A DNA stretch of 19,035 nt from Tidjanibacter sp. (lineage in GTDB: Bacteria > Bacteroidota > Bacteroidia > Bacteroidales > Rikenellaceae): assembly GCA_017628675.1 (NCBI GenBank), contig JAGBYS010000288.1, positions 1-19,035 on the forward strand. The letters run 5' to 3'. Under the pieces are notes generated by a model. That model saw only the letters and a list, made by a program, of their open reading frames with translations. It did no database searches and was not told the DNA's origin. Position 1 is the first letter of the stretch. Every line of letters starts with the position of its first letter. Shown piece after piece: positions 1-6,641 of this stretch. Position numbers and translations under genes: made by a program.

Positions 1-497
1 GCAGGGATCTGATGCTCATTGGCTTCTCGAGTGATACCAAAAAGGGCTACGATGTCAGCGTTTTGGCCGACTTCATTAGCGACATCCTCGACGCACCACA
101 GCCAATGAATATTGGCGTTATCGGTATGGGCCACCTCGGTCAGGCTATTACTAAGTATTTCAATAGCAAGGGTCTGAATCTCAAGATAGTGGCGGCCTTT
201 GATGTGGATGCACAGAAGGTAGGCACCGAGATTGACGATATTCCTTGCTACTCTATGGATGAATTCTCGGAGAGGGTGGAGAGCCTGGATATCAACATCG
301 TGATTCTTTCGTGCCCCACGCGCGTGGCTGAGGATGTTGTACTGCCCATTGTCAATGCAGGTATCAAGGGTGTGCTGAATTTCACCTCCAAGCCCCTCAA
401 TTTCCCTCTCGGAATAATTGTTGAGAACTACGATATAACCACCCTGCTCGAGAAGGTCGCATACTTTGTCAAGGAGCAGGAAAGCGGAGATATTTAG
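1..497 (+). CDS. rex: Redox-sensing transcriptional repressor Rex (5' end outside window)
   Basis: Rex proteins bind operators of fermentation and respiration genes and release DNA when NADH rises. The reading frame is open from base 3 and ends with TAG at 495-497. The first visible residues are RDLMLIGFS followed by KGYDV, which is the end of the Rex winged-helix domain and the linker to the Rossmann domain. The NAD(H)-binding fold begins with IGVIGMGHLGQAI (GxGxxG), followed by the beta2 segment KIVAAFDVD. Because the conserved helix-domain end lies upstream of the in-window ATG at 12, that ATG is internal and the gene is cut by the window edge. Only the last ~165 residues are visible, with most of the DNA-binding domain missing. 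The stop is 6 nt from the next gene, so co-transcription is likely. The identification rests on the family signature and is firm. Confidence 0.9.
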   Translation, partial: RDLMLIGFSSDTKKGYDVSVLADFISDILDAPQPMNIGVIGMGHLGQAITKYFNSKGLNLKIVAAFDVDAQKVGTEIDDIPCYSMDEFSERVESLDINIVILSCPTRVAEDVVLPIVNAGIKGVLNFTSKPLNFPLGIIVENYDITTLLEKVAYFVKEQESGDI

Positions 498-503
498 CCC
501 CCT

Positions 504-1067
504 ATGCGCCAACACTTCGGTTTCGATAGCCTCCCTGCGATTGAGCGCCCCGTTGTTACGATTGGGTCGTTTGACGGTGTGCATATTGGCCACGCCGCAC
601 TCCTTGGCAGGGTGCGTGAGGAGGCCGAAAGGGTGGGGGGACACAGCGTTGTGGTGACCTTCTCGCCCCATCCTCGCCAGGTGCTTCCGCGTGGTGGCGA
701 CTTCAAACTGATTACCTCCGATGAACGCAAGGCCGAACTGATTGCCGACCTCGGAATAGATGAGTTGGTGATAGTTGAGTTCAACCAGGAGTTCGCAGCC
801 CTCAGTTCCGAGGAGTTCGTGAGGGATTTCTTGGTGGCAAAACTCGGCATCCACACCCTTGTTGTGGGCTACAATCATCGCTTTGGTCACGACCGTGATG
901 TGGCGGATAATCACTTTGAACTCTTGGCCGAGAGGTATGGCTTCAGGGTGGTGAGGGCCGAGGCTCTAAGGAAGGATGGCGGCAAGGTGAGCTCCTCGAT
1001 TATTCGCAATTTGTTGGCCACGGGCAACACCACTGAGGCCGAACAGCTACTTGGACATAAACTTTAG
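504..1067 (+). CDS. ribF: RibF-like FMN adenylyltransferase (FAD synthetase) domain protein without riboflavin kinase domain
   Basis: The predicted reaction is FMN + ATP to FAD + diphosphate. The 187-residue protein shows the nucleotidyltransferase signatures of the bacterial FAD synthetase N-terminal module: GSFDGVHIGH at 21-30 (the HxGH site), FSPHP at 53-57, GYNHRFG at 122-128 and SSSIIR at 163-168. Classical bifunctional RibF is about 300-315 residues and continues into a riboflavin kinase domain. Here the protein stops at LLGHKL, where the linker to the kinase would begin, and the next gene starts 6 nt later, so there is no room for the kinase domain. The gene sits between rex and a thioesterase gene with 6-nt gaps, suggesting a small operon. 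The adenylyltransferase call is strong. Whether the cell has a separate riboflavin kinase cannot be seen here. Confidence 0.88.
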   Translation: MRQHFGFDSLPAIERPVVTIGSFDGVHIGHAALLGRVREEAERVGGHSVVVTFSPHPRQVLPRGGDFKLITSDERKAELIADLGIDELVIVEFNQEFAALSSEEFVRDFLVAKLGIHTLVVGYNHRFGHDRDVADNHFELLAERYGFRVVRAEALRKDGGKVSSSIIRNLLATGNTTEAEQLLGHKL

Positions 1068-1073
1068 ATTGCT

Positions 1074-1484
1074 ATGGATAACATTCTCTACGAAAAGGAT
1101 ATACAACTCAGGGTTAGGTACAAGGAGACCGACCAGATGGGTATTGTGCACCACTCCAACTATCCCGTCTATTATGAGTATGCCCGCACCGAGCTTTTGC
1201 GCGAAAAGGGCTTTACCTATAAGATGATGGAGGAGGGCGGAGTGATGATGCCCATTAGGGAGATTGGTATGAAATATCTCACTCCTGCTCGCTACGACGA
1301 CCTTCTGACCATCAAGGTTATGATGCACCCCATCAAGGGTGCTCGTCTGCGCTTCGACCACGAGATTCGCAACGAGGCTGGCGAGTTGGTCAATACGGGC
1401 TTTGTGGAACTCGTGTTTGTCAATTCCACCACTCGCCGTCCTTGCCACGCACCCGAGTGGTTTCGTAACCTGTTTGGCTGCTAA
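1074..1484 (+). CDS. YbgC/FadM-type acyl-CoA thioesterase (4HBT hotdog fold)
   Basis: This 136-residue protein has the size and signature of single-hotdog-domain thioesterases that hydrolyse acyl-CoA or 4-hydroxybenzoyl-CoA-like thioesters in the cytoplasm. The segment VRYKETDQMGIVHHSNY (15-30 region) is the family's active-site motif, with Asp20 in the position of the catalytic aspartate. It is followed by the long central helix VYYEYARTELLREKG, and the beta-sheet segment around RLRFDHEIRN fits the second half of the fold. No transmembrane segment or signal peptide is visible. It starts 6 nt after the RibF-like gene and is the last gene before a strong terminator. The natural substrate cannot be told from sequence. 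In Bacteroidetes such genes are common and often housekeeping. Confidence 0.88.
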   Translation: MDNILYEKDIQLRVRYKETDQMGIVHHSNYPVYYEYARTELLREKGFTYKMMEEGGVMMPIREIGMKYLTPARYDDLLTIKVMMHPIKGARLRFDHEIRNEAGELVNTGFVELVFVNSTTRRPCHAPEWFRNLFGC

Positions 1485-1505
1485 GAGCAGTTGGCACATA
1501 AAAAA

Positions 1506-1539
1506 ACGAGAGCGATCCCGGCAATGGGGTCGCTCTCGT
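1506..1539. terminator. Bidirectional intrinsic terminator between convergent operons
   Basis: A 14-bp stem (ACGAGAGCGATCCC paired with GGGGTCGCTCTCGT, one T-G wobble) encloses a 6-nt loop. Five T follow on the + strand (1539-1543), and six A precede it (1500-1505), giving a T-run for the - strand. It lies 21 nt after the thioesterase stop and 25 nt after the stop of the convergent lipocalin-like gene, so it can serve both operons. Confidence 0.92.
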
Positions 1540-1564
1540 TTTTGTGAGTTAGGGCAGTGCTTCC

Positions 1565-2026
1565 CTACTCGCCAATAATCTCTGCGGGGATGTCCGAACG
1601 CTCATAGAGGCACCTATCCTCGGCGTTGTCTTTTGCCACAAGGAGCATAGTGGTGGCCGTGAGGCTCTCGACAATGTAGCGGTGGTTCCACTCGCCTGCG
1701 CCGTGGTCGTAGTCGCCACGCAGAACGGCTGCGCCAATCTCCTCATCGACATAGAGGGTAAAGCGACCCGTAAGGGTGCGTGTGCCGAAACTGTCGATGT
1801 TCTGATACATCGTGTAGGTGCTACTGGAGCGCACGAAATCGATGTAGATGAAGCTACCCTCGGGCAGGGGCTGGTTGTTCCACAAGGAGAGCTTCCAAGT
1901 ACCAGAGATGTTGTTGGTAGTAACCTCAATCTCGGGAACGGGCTGCTCCTCGGTGGTGTTGTCGCAACTTGAGGTGCCCAGAAGCAGGGCGGCTGCAATC
2001 ATAATTTTCAGAATCTGTTTCATCAT
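1565..2026 (-). CDS. Small lipocalin-like outer-membrane lipoprotein
   Basis: This 153-residue protein has a type II signal peptide with lipobox LLGTSSC (Cys21), followed by an acidic stretch DNTTEEQ that resembles the surface-export signal of Bacteroidetes lipoproteins. The mature part begins ISGTWKLSLWNNQPL, a pattern seen in Bacteroidales lipocalin-like domains (a G-x-W near the first strand), and continues as an all-beta chain with alternating hydrophobic residues and no catalytic motif. It is the last gene of the SusCD operon, 21 nt after the DUF1573 gene. A lipocalin-type fold would suit binding of a small or hydrophobic ligand, but that is inference and the exact Pfam family is not recognised with certainty. 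Either of the adjacent ATG codons at 2024-2026 and 2021-2023 could be the start. Confidence 0.72.
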   Translation of the reverse strand: MMKQILKIMIAAALLLGTSSCDNTTEEQPVPEIEVTTNNISGTWKLSLWNNQPLPEGSFIYIDFVRSSSTYTMYQNIDSFGTRTLTGRFTLYVDEEIGAAVLRGDYDHGAGEWNHRYIVESLTATTMLLVAKDNAEDRCLYERSDIPAEIIGE

Positions 2027-2046
2027 CTTCTTTTCTATCGTTTTTT
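2027..2046 (-). promoter_or_regulatory. A-rich translation-initiation leader of the lipocalin-like gene
   Basis: On the - strand the bases just before the start read AAACGATAGAAAAGAAG-ATG. There is no convincing Shine-Dalgarno match. The A-rich stretch with a CGA...AGA...AAAGAAG pattern resembles those ahead of the S8 protease and BACON-LRR genes. Confidence 0.4.
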
Positions 2047-2047
2047 C

Positions 2048-2827
2048 TTATTTTTCAATCGTTATCTCAACTTTTCGCTTTCTCGGTGCCGTATTTATTC
2101 CCTTGAGGTAGAGCGTTGGGAGTGCGCCTTGCTTGGGGCGATACTCAATCACAAGGTCGCCCTCCTGGCCGGCAGCGAGTCGTGCGGGCTCTGTGTAGGC
2201 TCTGACTCCACCCGTGGTGAGTCCCTCATCGTGCGCAATCGTGAGCGCCGCTGAGCCACCATTGATGATGGCAATCCTTGCGGTGCCACCTTCGGCGGGA
2301 AACGCTACACTCTTCTGCCTGAGGCGGAGTGTGCCCATCTGGTGCGGATAGTCGCCTGTGCGGTCGGTGGAGTGGGTGACTGTGCCCACAACCTCGACTA
2401 TTGCCGAGGGCTCGCTCTCCGAGAGGGTGGTGTAGACAAACAGGCGTTGGCAAACCCCTCCTGCACGCCCTTTGGGGTAGTATTTTACCCCCACCTTGCC
2501 ACTCGTCGTGGCGGTGTTGGCCTTGCGATCCCACTCGGCCACAAGGCAGTTGCAACTTGTGGTGATGCGAGTGATGGAGAGCTTTTGGCCGCTGGTGTTG
2601 CGCCACGAGATCTCTCCCTGCCAGGGTGCGTCATCCTCGCCAATGGTACCGAACGAAAGAGTACCATCATTCTCAAAGCGGAGGGTGCTCCCTTGTAGCG
2701 TTTGGGGATTTGCGGCCCTTTGTACGGCCTCCTGAGGTATGATGGCTATCTGGCCACGAGAGGGCACAACTTGTGCCACAAGGGCCACCAAAGTGCCAAC
2801 CATTCCAAGCCACAAACCTCTTTTCAT
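2048..2827 (-). CDS. Secreted DUF1573 domain protein
   Basis: The protein (259 residues from the preferred start) has an N-terminal signal sequence (MKRGLWLGMVGTLVALVAQVVPSRG) with no lipobox, so it is predicted to be released in the periplasm or beyond. Residues 55-150 match the DUF1573 pattern: LSFGTIGEDD, then an immunoglobulin-like strand ISWRNTSGQKL, then TTSCNC (Cys92 and Cys94). The CxC at the end of a strand is typical of the family, whose members often read TSCGCT. A second beta-sandwich-like segment (170-257) repeats the LRLRQKSVAF plan. An upstream ATG at 2857 would add ten residues and overlap the protease stop. ATG 2827 gives a proper signal peptide and a 20-nt gap and is preferred. 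The function of DUF1573 is not established. Here it may be a periplasmic companion of the import system. Confidence 0.82.
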   Translation of the reverse strand: MKRGLWLGMVGTLVALVAQVVPSRGQIAIIPQEAVQRAANPQTLQGSTLRFENDGTLSFGTIGEDDAPWQGEISWRNTSGQKLSITRITTSCNCLVAEWDRKANTATTSGKVGVKYYPKGRAGGVCQRLFVYTTLSESEPSAIVEVVGTVTHSTDRTGDYPHQMGTLRLRQKSVAFPAEGGTARIAIINGGSAALTIAHDEGLTTGGVRAYTEPARLAAGQEGDLVIEYRPKQGALPTLYLKGINTAPRKRKVEITIEK

Positions 2828-2847
2828 ACCTCTCGAATGTCTATTCC

Positions 2848-4893
2848 CTACAGCCAACCGTTGTTGCCCGCACCCTTGCGCACGGTGATTGTGAAGCTAT
2901 GCTGCTCGGTGGTGGAGCCGCTCGTTACGGAGATTGTGGCGGTGGTGGTACCCACCTTTTTGCCCTCAAAGAGCAGTTCGCCCGCATTGTTACGGCAGGT
3001 GGCAACCTCCTCGTTGGCGATGGTCACCTTGTAGCTCTTCTTGTCGCCATCCACGAAGTAGCGCGAGGCCTTAATGGCGACGCTGCCTCCCTCCTCGATG
3101 TAGATGTTGGGGAAGTGTATGGGTGTGCCCACTCCGGCGATTGCCTGGAGCATACGGGTGGCGTTGACCTGTCCTGCGCCCATCTGACCCTTGAAGGGTG
3201 CCAAATCCATCTGCATAGGCTGCAGAGGACCGATGTCGGCTACATAGCGGCGATACTCCTTCTTGCCCACCATATAGGGGTCGATATCTACGGCTGTGGA
3301 GCAGAGGAGCTCTTTGATTTGGTCGGGAGTGAGTTGTATGCACTGCTCGGCTGCATAGGAGATAGCCAAGGCCACTACGCCCGAGATGTGGGGACAAGCC
3401 ATCGAGGTGCCCTCCATCCAGCCGTAGCCGCTCTCGCTGACATTGTAGGGGAGGGTAGAGAGGATACATCCCACCTCGCCGTAGTTGTGCGCCTCGTCCA
3501 CATAATCCCAGTAGTAGTCCTGGTCGCCACCGGGGGCCGAGATGGTGGTGCCGGGGCCGTAGTTGGTATAGACTGCGGGGGTGAAGTCGGCTGCTGTGGC
3601 TGCCACCGACACTGCAAAGTCGGCAGCACCGGGGTAGCCCGCCTGGGGTGCGCTCTCATTGCCGCCCGCAAAGACTGCAACGCCACCATTGATAGGGCCA
3701 TTGGGCGAGCCGGCATTGTGGATGAAGTAGTCCAGAGCCTCAAACTCCAGGGGCGAGCCCATCTTCCACTCCTCGAGAGAGTGGAAACCCTGAGCACCCC
3801 AATCATACTCATTGGCGGCACCCGAAACATAGCCCCAGCTGCACTGGAGCACCACTGCACCATTGTCGGCAGCATACTTCATTGCCCTTGCTACGGCCAG
3901 AACGCTACTGCCCATCTGGCCCGAGAAAATCTGGCACGACATAATCTTCACGCCGCCCTTGCCGTTGTCGCCACCTGCAATAGAGCTGACGCCGATACCG
4001 TTGTTATTCACAGCCGAGATGACACCAGCTACGTGGCTGCCGTGGCCCGAGTCCAGATAGTTGTCCCAGGTGATCTTGCCGCTATCCCTAACGAAGTTGT
4101 AGCCGTGGATGTCGTCCACATAGCCATTGGCATCGTTGTCCTCGTGGGAGCCAGCCACCTCGTCGCTATTGACCCACATATTGGCCTTCAGGTCGGGGTG
4201 GTCTACGCAGACGCCCTCGTCCAGAACGGCCACAATCACATCCTCGTGACCGGTGCTGAGCTTCCAAGCCTCCTCCACCTGGACATCTGCATCCTTAATG
4301 CTCTTAACGACACCATCCTTAAGGAAGAGGTTGCCGTTATTGATGAGGTTCCACTGCTCGCCCAGCAGAGGGTCGTTCATTGCGGCAGCACCTGCTCTTG
4401 TGGCTGCTGCCCTCGAGAGAGCCTCTGCCCTCAGAGGGGTTACCTTGCCGTTGTAGGCTCGTTTGATGCGGCGGTTGAGATCCACCTTCTGCACCTCGCC
4501 CAGCTTGTCGAGTTTGGCAGCAACACTCTCGGTGCTCTCGCCACTAAAGCGCACCACATACCAAAGGTGCAGACCACGCTCCCTGGATGCCTCCTCGCTA
4601 CGCTTGTCGTAGGGGAATACTCTCTCGAGCTCATAGCCACCCACAGCCTCCAGCACCTCGTCTACCGAGGGGATGTCGCTGCGCGAGATGACCTTTCTCG
4701 AGGCGAGCATCTGCTCCACGGCGGGCGAGAATTTCACTATCAGCTCACCCTCCACATAGGGGCACTCCTGCTGCAGTGGCAGGTCGCCGTTGTTGTTGGG
4801 TCGGCTCTGCTCGATGTCGTTCAAGCAGCCCACGAGCGTGAACGAGCACGCTGCAATGAGGCCCAACGATACTATTTTACTAAGTTTAGTCAT
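2848..4893 (-). CDS. Lipid-anchored subtilisin-family serine protease (S8) with propeptide and Ig-like tail
   Basis: This 681-residue endopeptidase is predicted to be exported and anchored by lipid: the signal peptide ends in FTLVGC (Cys23), followed by LNDIEQ. Residues ~46-145 form a propeptide-like region starting GELIVKFSP, as in fervidolysin-type and other S8 proregions. The catalytic domain spans about 175-590, with Asp225 in VIVAVLDEGV, His284 in GHGSHVAG, oxyanion Asn412 in FAGGNESAP and Ser497 in GTSMACPHISG, so the triad is complete. The chain ends in a ~80-residue beta-rich, Ig-like/BACON-like domain (about 596-676). It is encoded 57 nt after the BACON-LRR gene in the SusCD operon and is the only degradative enzyme of the locus, implying protein as the operon's substrate. 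Substrate specificity cannot be read from the sequence. Confidence 0.93.
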   Translation of the reverse strand: MTKLSKIVSLGLIAACSFTLVGCLNDIEQSRPNNNGDLPLQQECPYVEGELIVKFSPAVEQMLASRKVISRSDIPSVDEVLEAVGGYELERVFPYDKRSEEASRERGLHLWYVVRFSGESTESVAAKLDKLGEVQKVDLNRRIKRAYNGKVTPLRAEALSRAAATRAGAAAMNDPLLGEQWNLINNGNLFLKDGVVKSIKDADVQVEEAWKLSTGHEDVIVAVLDEGVCVDHPDLKANMWVNSDEVAGSHEDNDANGYVDDIHGYNFVRDSGKITWDNYLDSGHGSHVAGVISAVNNNGIGVSSIAGGDNGKGGVKIMSCQIFSGQMGSSVLAVARAMKYAADNGAVVLQCSWGYVSGAANEYDWGAQGFHSLEEWKMGSPLEFEALDYFIHNAGSPNGPINGGVAVFAGGNESAPQAGYPGAADFAVSVAATAADFTPAVYTNYGPGTTISAPGGDQDYYWDYVDEAHNYGEVGCILSTLPYNVSESGYGWMEGTSMACPHISGVVALAISYAAEQCIQLTPDQIKELLCSTAVDIDPYMVGKKEYRRYVADIGPLQPMQMDLAPFKGQMGAGQVNATRMLQAIAGVGTPIHFPNIYIEEGGSVAIKASRYFVDGDKKSYKVTIANEEVATCRNNAGELLFEGKKVGTTTATISVTSGSTTEQHSFTITVRKGAGNNGWL

Positions 4894-4916
4894 ATATCTT
4901 CTTTATCTTCGTTTCG
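4894..4916 (-). promoter_or_regulatory. A-rich leader with CGAAGATA core before the protease gene
   Basis: The - strand reads CGAAGATAAAGAAGATAT-ATG. It lacks a clear Shine-Dalgarno site and shares the CGAAGATA...AAAGAA arrangement with the leader of the BACON-LRR gene. No TAnnTTTG promoter element is visible in the 57-nt gap, so it is read as a translation-initiation region inside the operon. Confidence 0.45.
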
Positions 4917-4950
4917 TTCTTTTAAGTTCTCGGTTGTTGCAGCCCTCTTG

Positions 4951-6594
4951 CTACTCTACGCCCTCTTCCTCCTCTTTGGGTTTGTTCTTGGAGGTGTAGA
5001 GCTCATAGTAGTAGTCGAGGCTTACGGGCTCATTTTCAAAGCCTGCCGATGTGCCTGTGCTATCCTTACCCTCCTGCGAGAAGATGAAACTATAGGGGTT
5101 CCACAAATCGAGCATAGGGTGGTAGAGCAGCCAGTCGGGCAGAGTGCCGGTCATACGGTTGAAGTTGATACTGAAGAATTTGGTGCGGGGCATAACCTTC
5201 TTGATGCGCCTGTCAACCAACATTCTGGGCAGGGTATCTTTCGAAGCAGCCCAATCCTCCTCGGTGTAAACGGGCACCGTGGGGTCGTCCTCAAAGGTGG
5301 GCAGCGCACCGTGCAGATAGTTTACCGAGAGGTTCAGCGTGTCGAGCTCCCATTTGAGAAGGTGCTCGGGGAACTTCTCCTCCTCGATGAAGCCACCCAG
5401 GTCGGTACGGGTAGAGTTGCTCAGGTCATAGATAACCGAACGCTGGTTGGCATTGAGAATGAGGGTCCTTAGGTTGGGGAAATTCTCCTTGGTGAGAACC
5501 TCGGGCACTGTCATAAAGTTATTGGAGCTAAGGTCCAACTGCTCCAGATTCTTGAGGTTTGCAAGCCTTGGATCTACGGTGATGAGGCCGTGGGCAGCGA
5601 TGGTGAGCCTCTTGAGCTGGGTGAGCTCAAAGATGGCGTCGCCAATCTCGAGATCCTTGAGGAAGGTGTTGGAGTTGCCGAAGAAGAAGAGTTCCTCGGC
5701 AGCGGTCAGATACTTAACCTCAAAGGGGAGCTCCTCGTTGGTGTCGTAGATGAAGAACTCGGCATACCTTACACGACCCTTCTTGTCGGGGGTGTAGCCC
5801 TTGTGGCCCTCATCCCAGAGAATCACGCCCGACCAGCGATCCATAGGCACCGACACATCCCACGACGAGAGGGTTGCCAGGCTGCGCTGAATGCTCACCA
5901 GAGCCACAGAGTCGCCCCTGCGGGTGTTCTCCTCGATGGGCTCGGCAGACTTCTGCACCACCGTGAGGATATCCTGCTTGGAGAGTTCTTCGCCATTCTT
6001 GGGCACAAACTTCACCTCGGCGATACGCTCCTTGGGCTGGGTGTTGATGTCCCACTCAAAGACGATGTCGACCTGACGGGGGCGCACACCGCGATTGAGC
6101 TTCACCTCGTAGCTTTTGTGGCTGAGCCAACGGGCATTGGAGGGAATCTCCACCTTGAAATCGACATTCGTAGTGAGCGTTACGCTGAATTTGCGCTCGT
6201 TGAGCGTCTTGAAGTTCTCTATCTCCATTTCGCCATCCTCAATCTCAATCGAGTAGGGGAAACCCTCCTGAGTGACACTGATGGTGCGCTCCTCGAGGGT
6301 GGCGAGATTCTGGATGAGTACCTCGCCATAGCGGGGGGTGGACATCAGGGCCGAGTCGATGATGATCTGACACTCGGCGTTGCCACGGCCGTTGGCGGGC
6401 GAAACGGTAATCCAGGTGTTGTCGGTCGAGGCTATCCAGTTCTCACCCGAGGAGATGGCCACCTTGTGTGCGCCACCCACTGCGTCGATGTTTATCTCGT
6501 TGCAGTCCGAGTTGAACTCAATATCCTCCTGGTAACATCCCACAGCCAAAAGGGCTGTTGCGATGACCGATATATATGTTCTAATCTTTTTCAT
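4951..6594 (-). CDS. BACON plus leucine-rich-repeat surface lipoprotein
   Basis: This 547-residue lipoprotein (LLAVGC, Cys20, followed by acidic YQEDIE) starts with a BACON-type domain at about 32-111. It has the usual SSGENWIASTDNTWITVSPANG pattern and ends ISVTQEG. A second, more divergent Ig-like/BACON-like unit follows at ~115-216 and ends LTVVQKSAE. Residues ~320-435 hold several LRRs, for example LKNLEQLDLSSNNFMTVP and FPNLRTLILNANQ, with a further degenerate repeat near 470-490 (FFSINFNRMTGTLPDWLL). The tail ends in KEEEEGVE. BACON domains are linked to carbohydrate or mucin contact and to stalk-like spacing, while LRRs usually bind proteins. No catalytic motif is visible. It lies between the large LRR protein and the S8 protease, so a role in presenting a proteinaceous ligand at the cell surface is inferred. 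Confidence 0.86.
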   Translation of the reverse strand: MKKIRTYISVIATALLAVGCYQEDIEFNSDCNEINIDAVGGAHKVAISSGENWIASTDNTWITVSPANGRGNAECQIIIDSALMSTPRYGEVLIQNLATLEERTISVTQEGFPYSIEIEDGEMEIENFKTLNERKFSVTLTTNVDFKVEIPSNARWLSHKSYEVKLNRGVRPRQVDIVFEWDINTQPKERIAEVKFVPKNGEELSKQDILTVVQKSAEPIEENTRRGDSVALVSIQRSLATLSSWDVSVPMDRWSGVILWDEGHKGYTPDKKGRVRYAEFFIYDTNEELPFEVKYLTAAEELFFFGNSNTFLKDLEIGDAIFELTQLKRLTIAAHGLITVDPRLANLKNLEQLDLSSNNFMTVPEVLTKENFPNLRTLILNANQRSVIYDLSNSTRTDLGGFIEEEKFPEHLLKWELDTLNLSVNYLHGALPTFEDDPTVPVYTEEDWAASKDTLPRMLVDRRIKKVMPRTKFFSINFNRMTGTLPDWLLYHPMLDLWNPYSFIFSQEGKDSTGTSAGFENEPVSLDYYYELYTSKNKPKEEEEGVE

Positions 6595-6614
6595 TCTTTA
6601 TCTATCTTCGTGTG
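6595..6614 (-). promoter_or_regulatory. A-rich leader with CGAAGATA core before the BACON-LRR gene
   Basis: The - strand reads CACGAAGATAGATAAAGA-ATG. It resembles the leader of the downstream protease gene and offers no Shine-Dalgarno match. No terminator or TAnnTTTG promoter element is visible in the 47-nt gap. Confidence 0.45.
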
Positions 6615-6641
6615 TGTAATCCGAAAAGCTTGTCCAGTCTT

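Noticed and set aside
2828..2857. Upstream ATG for the DUF1573 protein
   Set aside because: It would put ten polar residues before the signal peptide and overlap the protease gene. ATG 2827 is a better signal-sequence start.
2773..5472. 899-codon stop-free frame on the + strand, antisense to the protease and BACON-LRR genes
   Set aside because: The opposite-strand genes have clear domains, motifs and signal peptides. The long frame arises because those genes rarely use TTA, CTA and TCA codons, whose complements would be stops. Its translation is repetitive in L/V/G/A/H and has no recognisable fold or start context.
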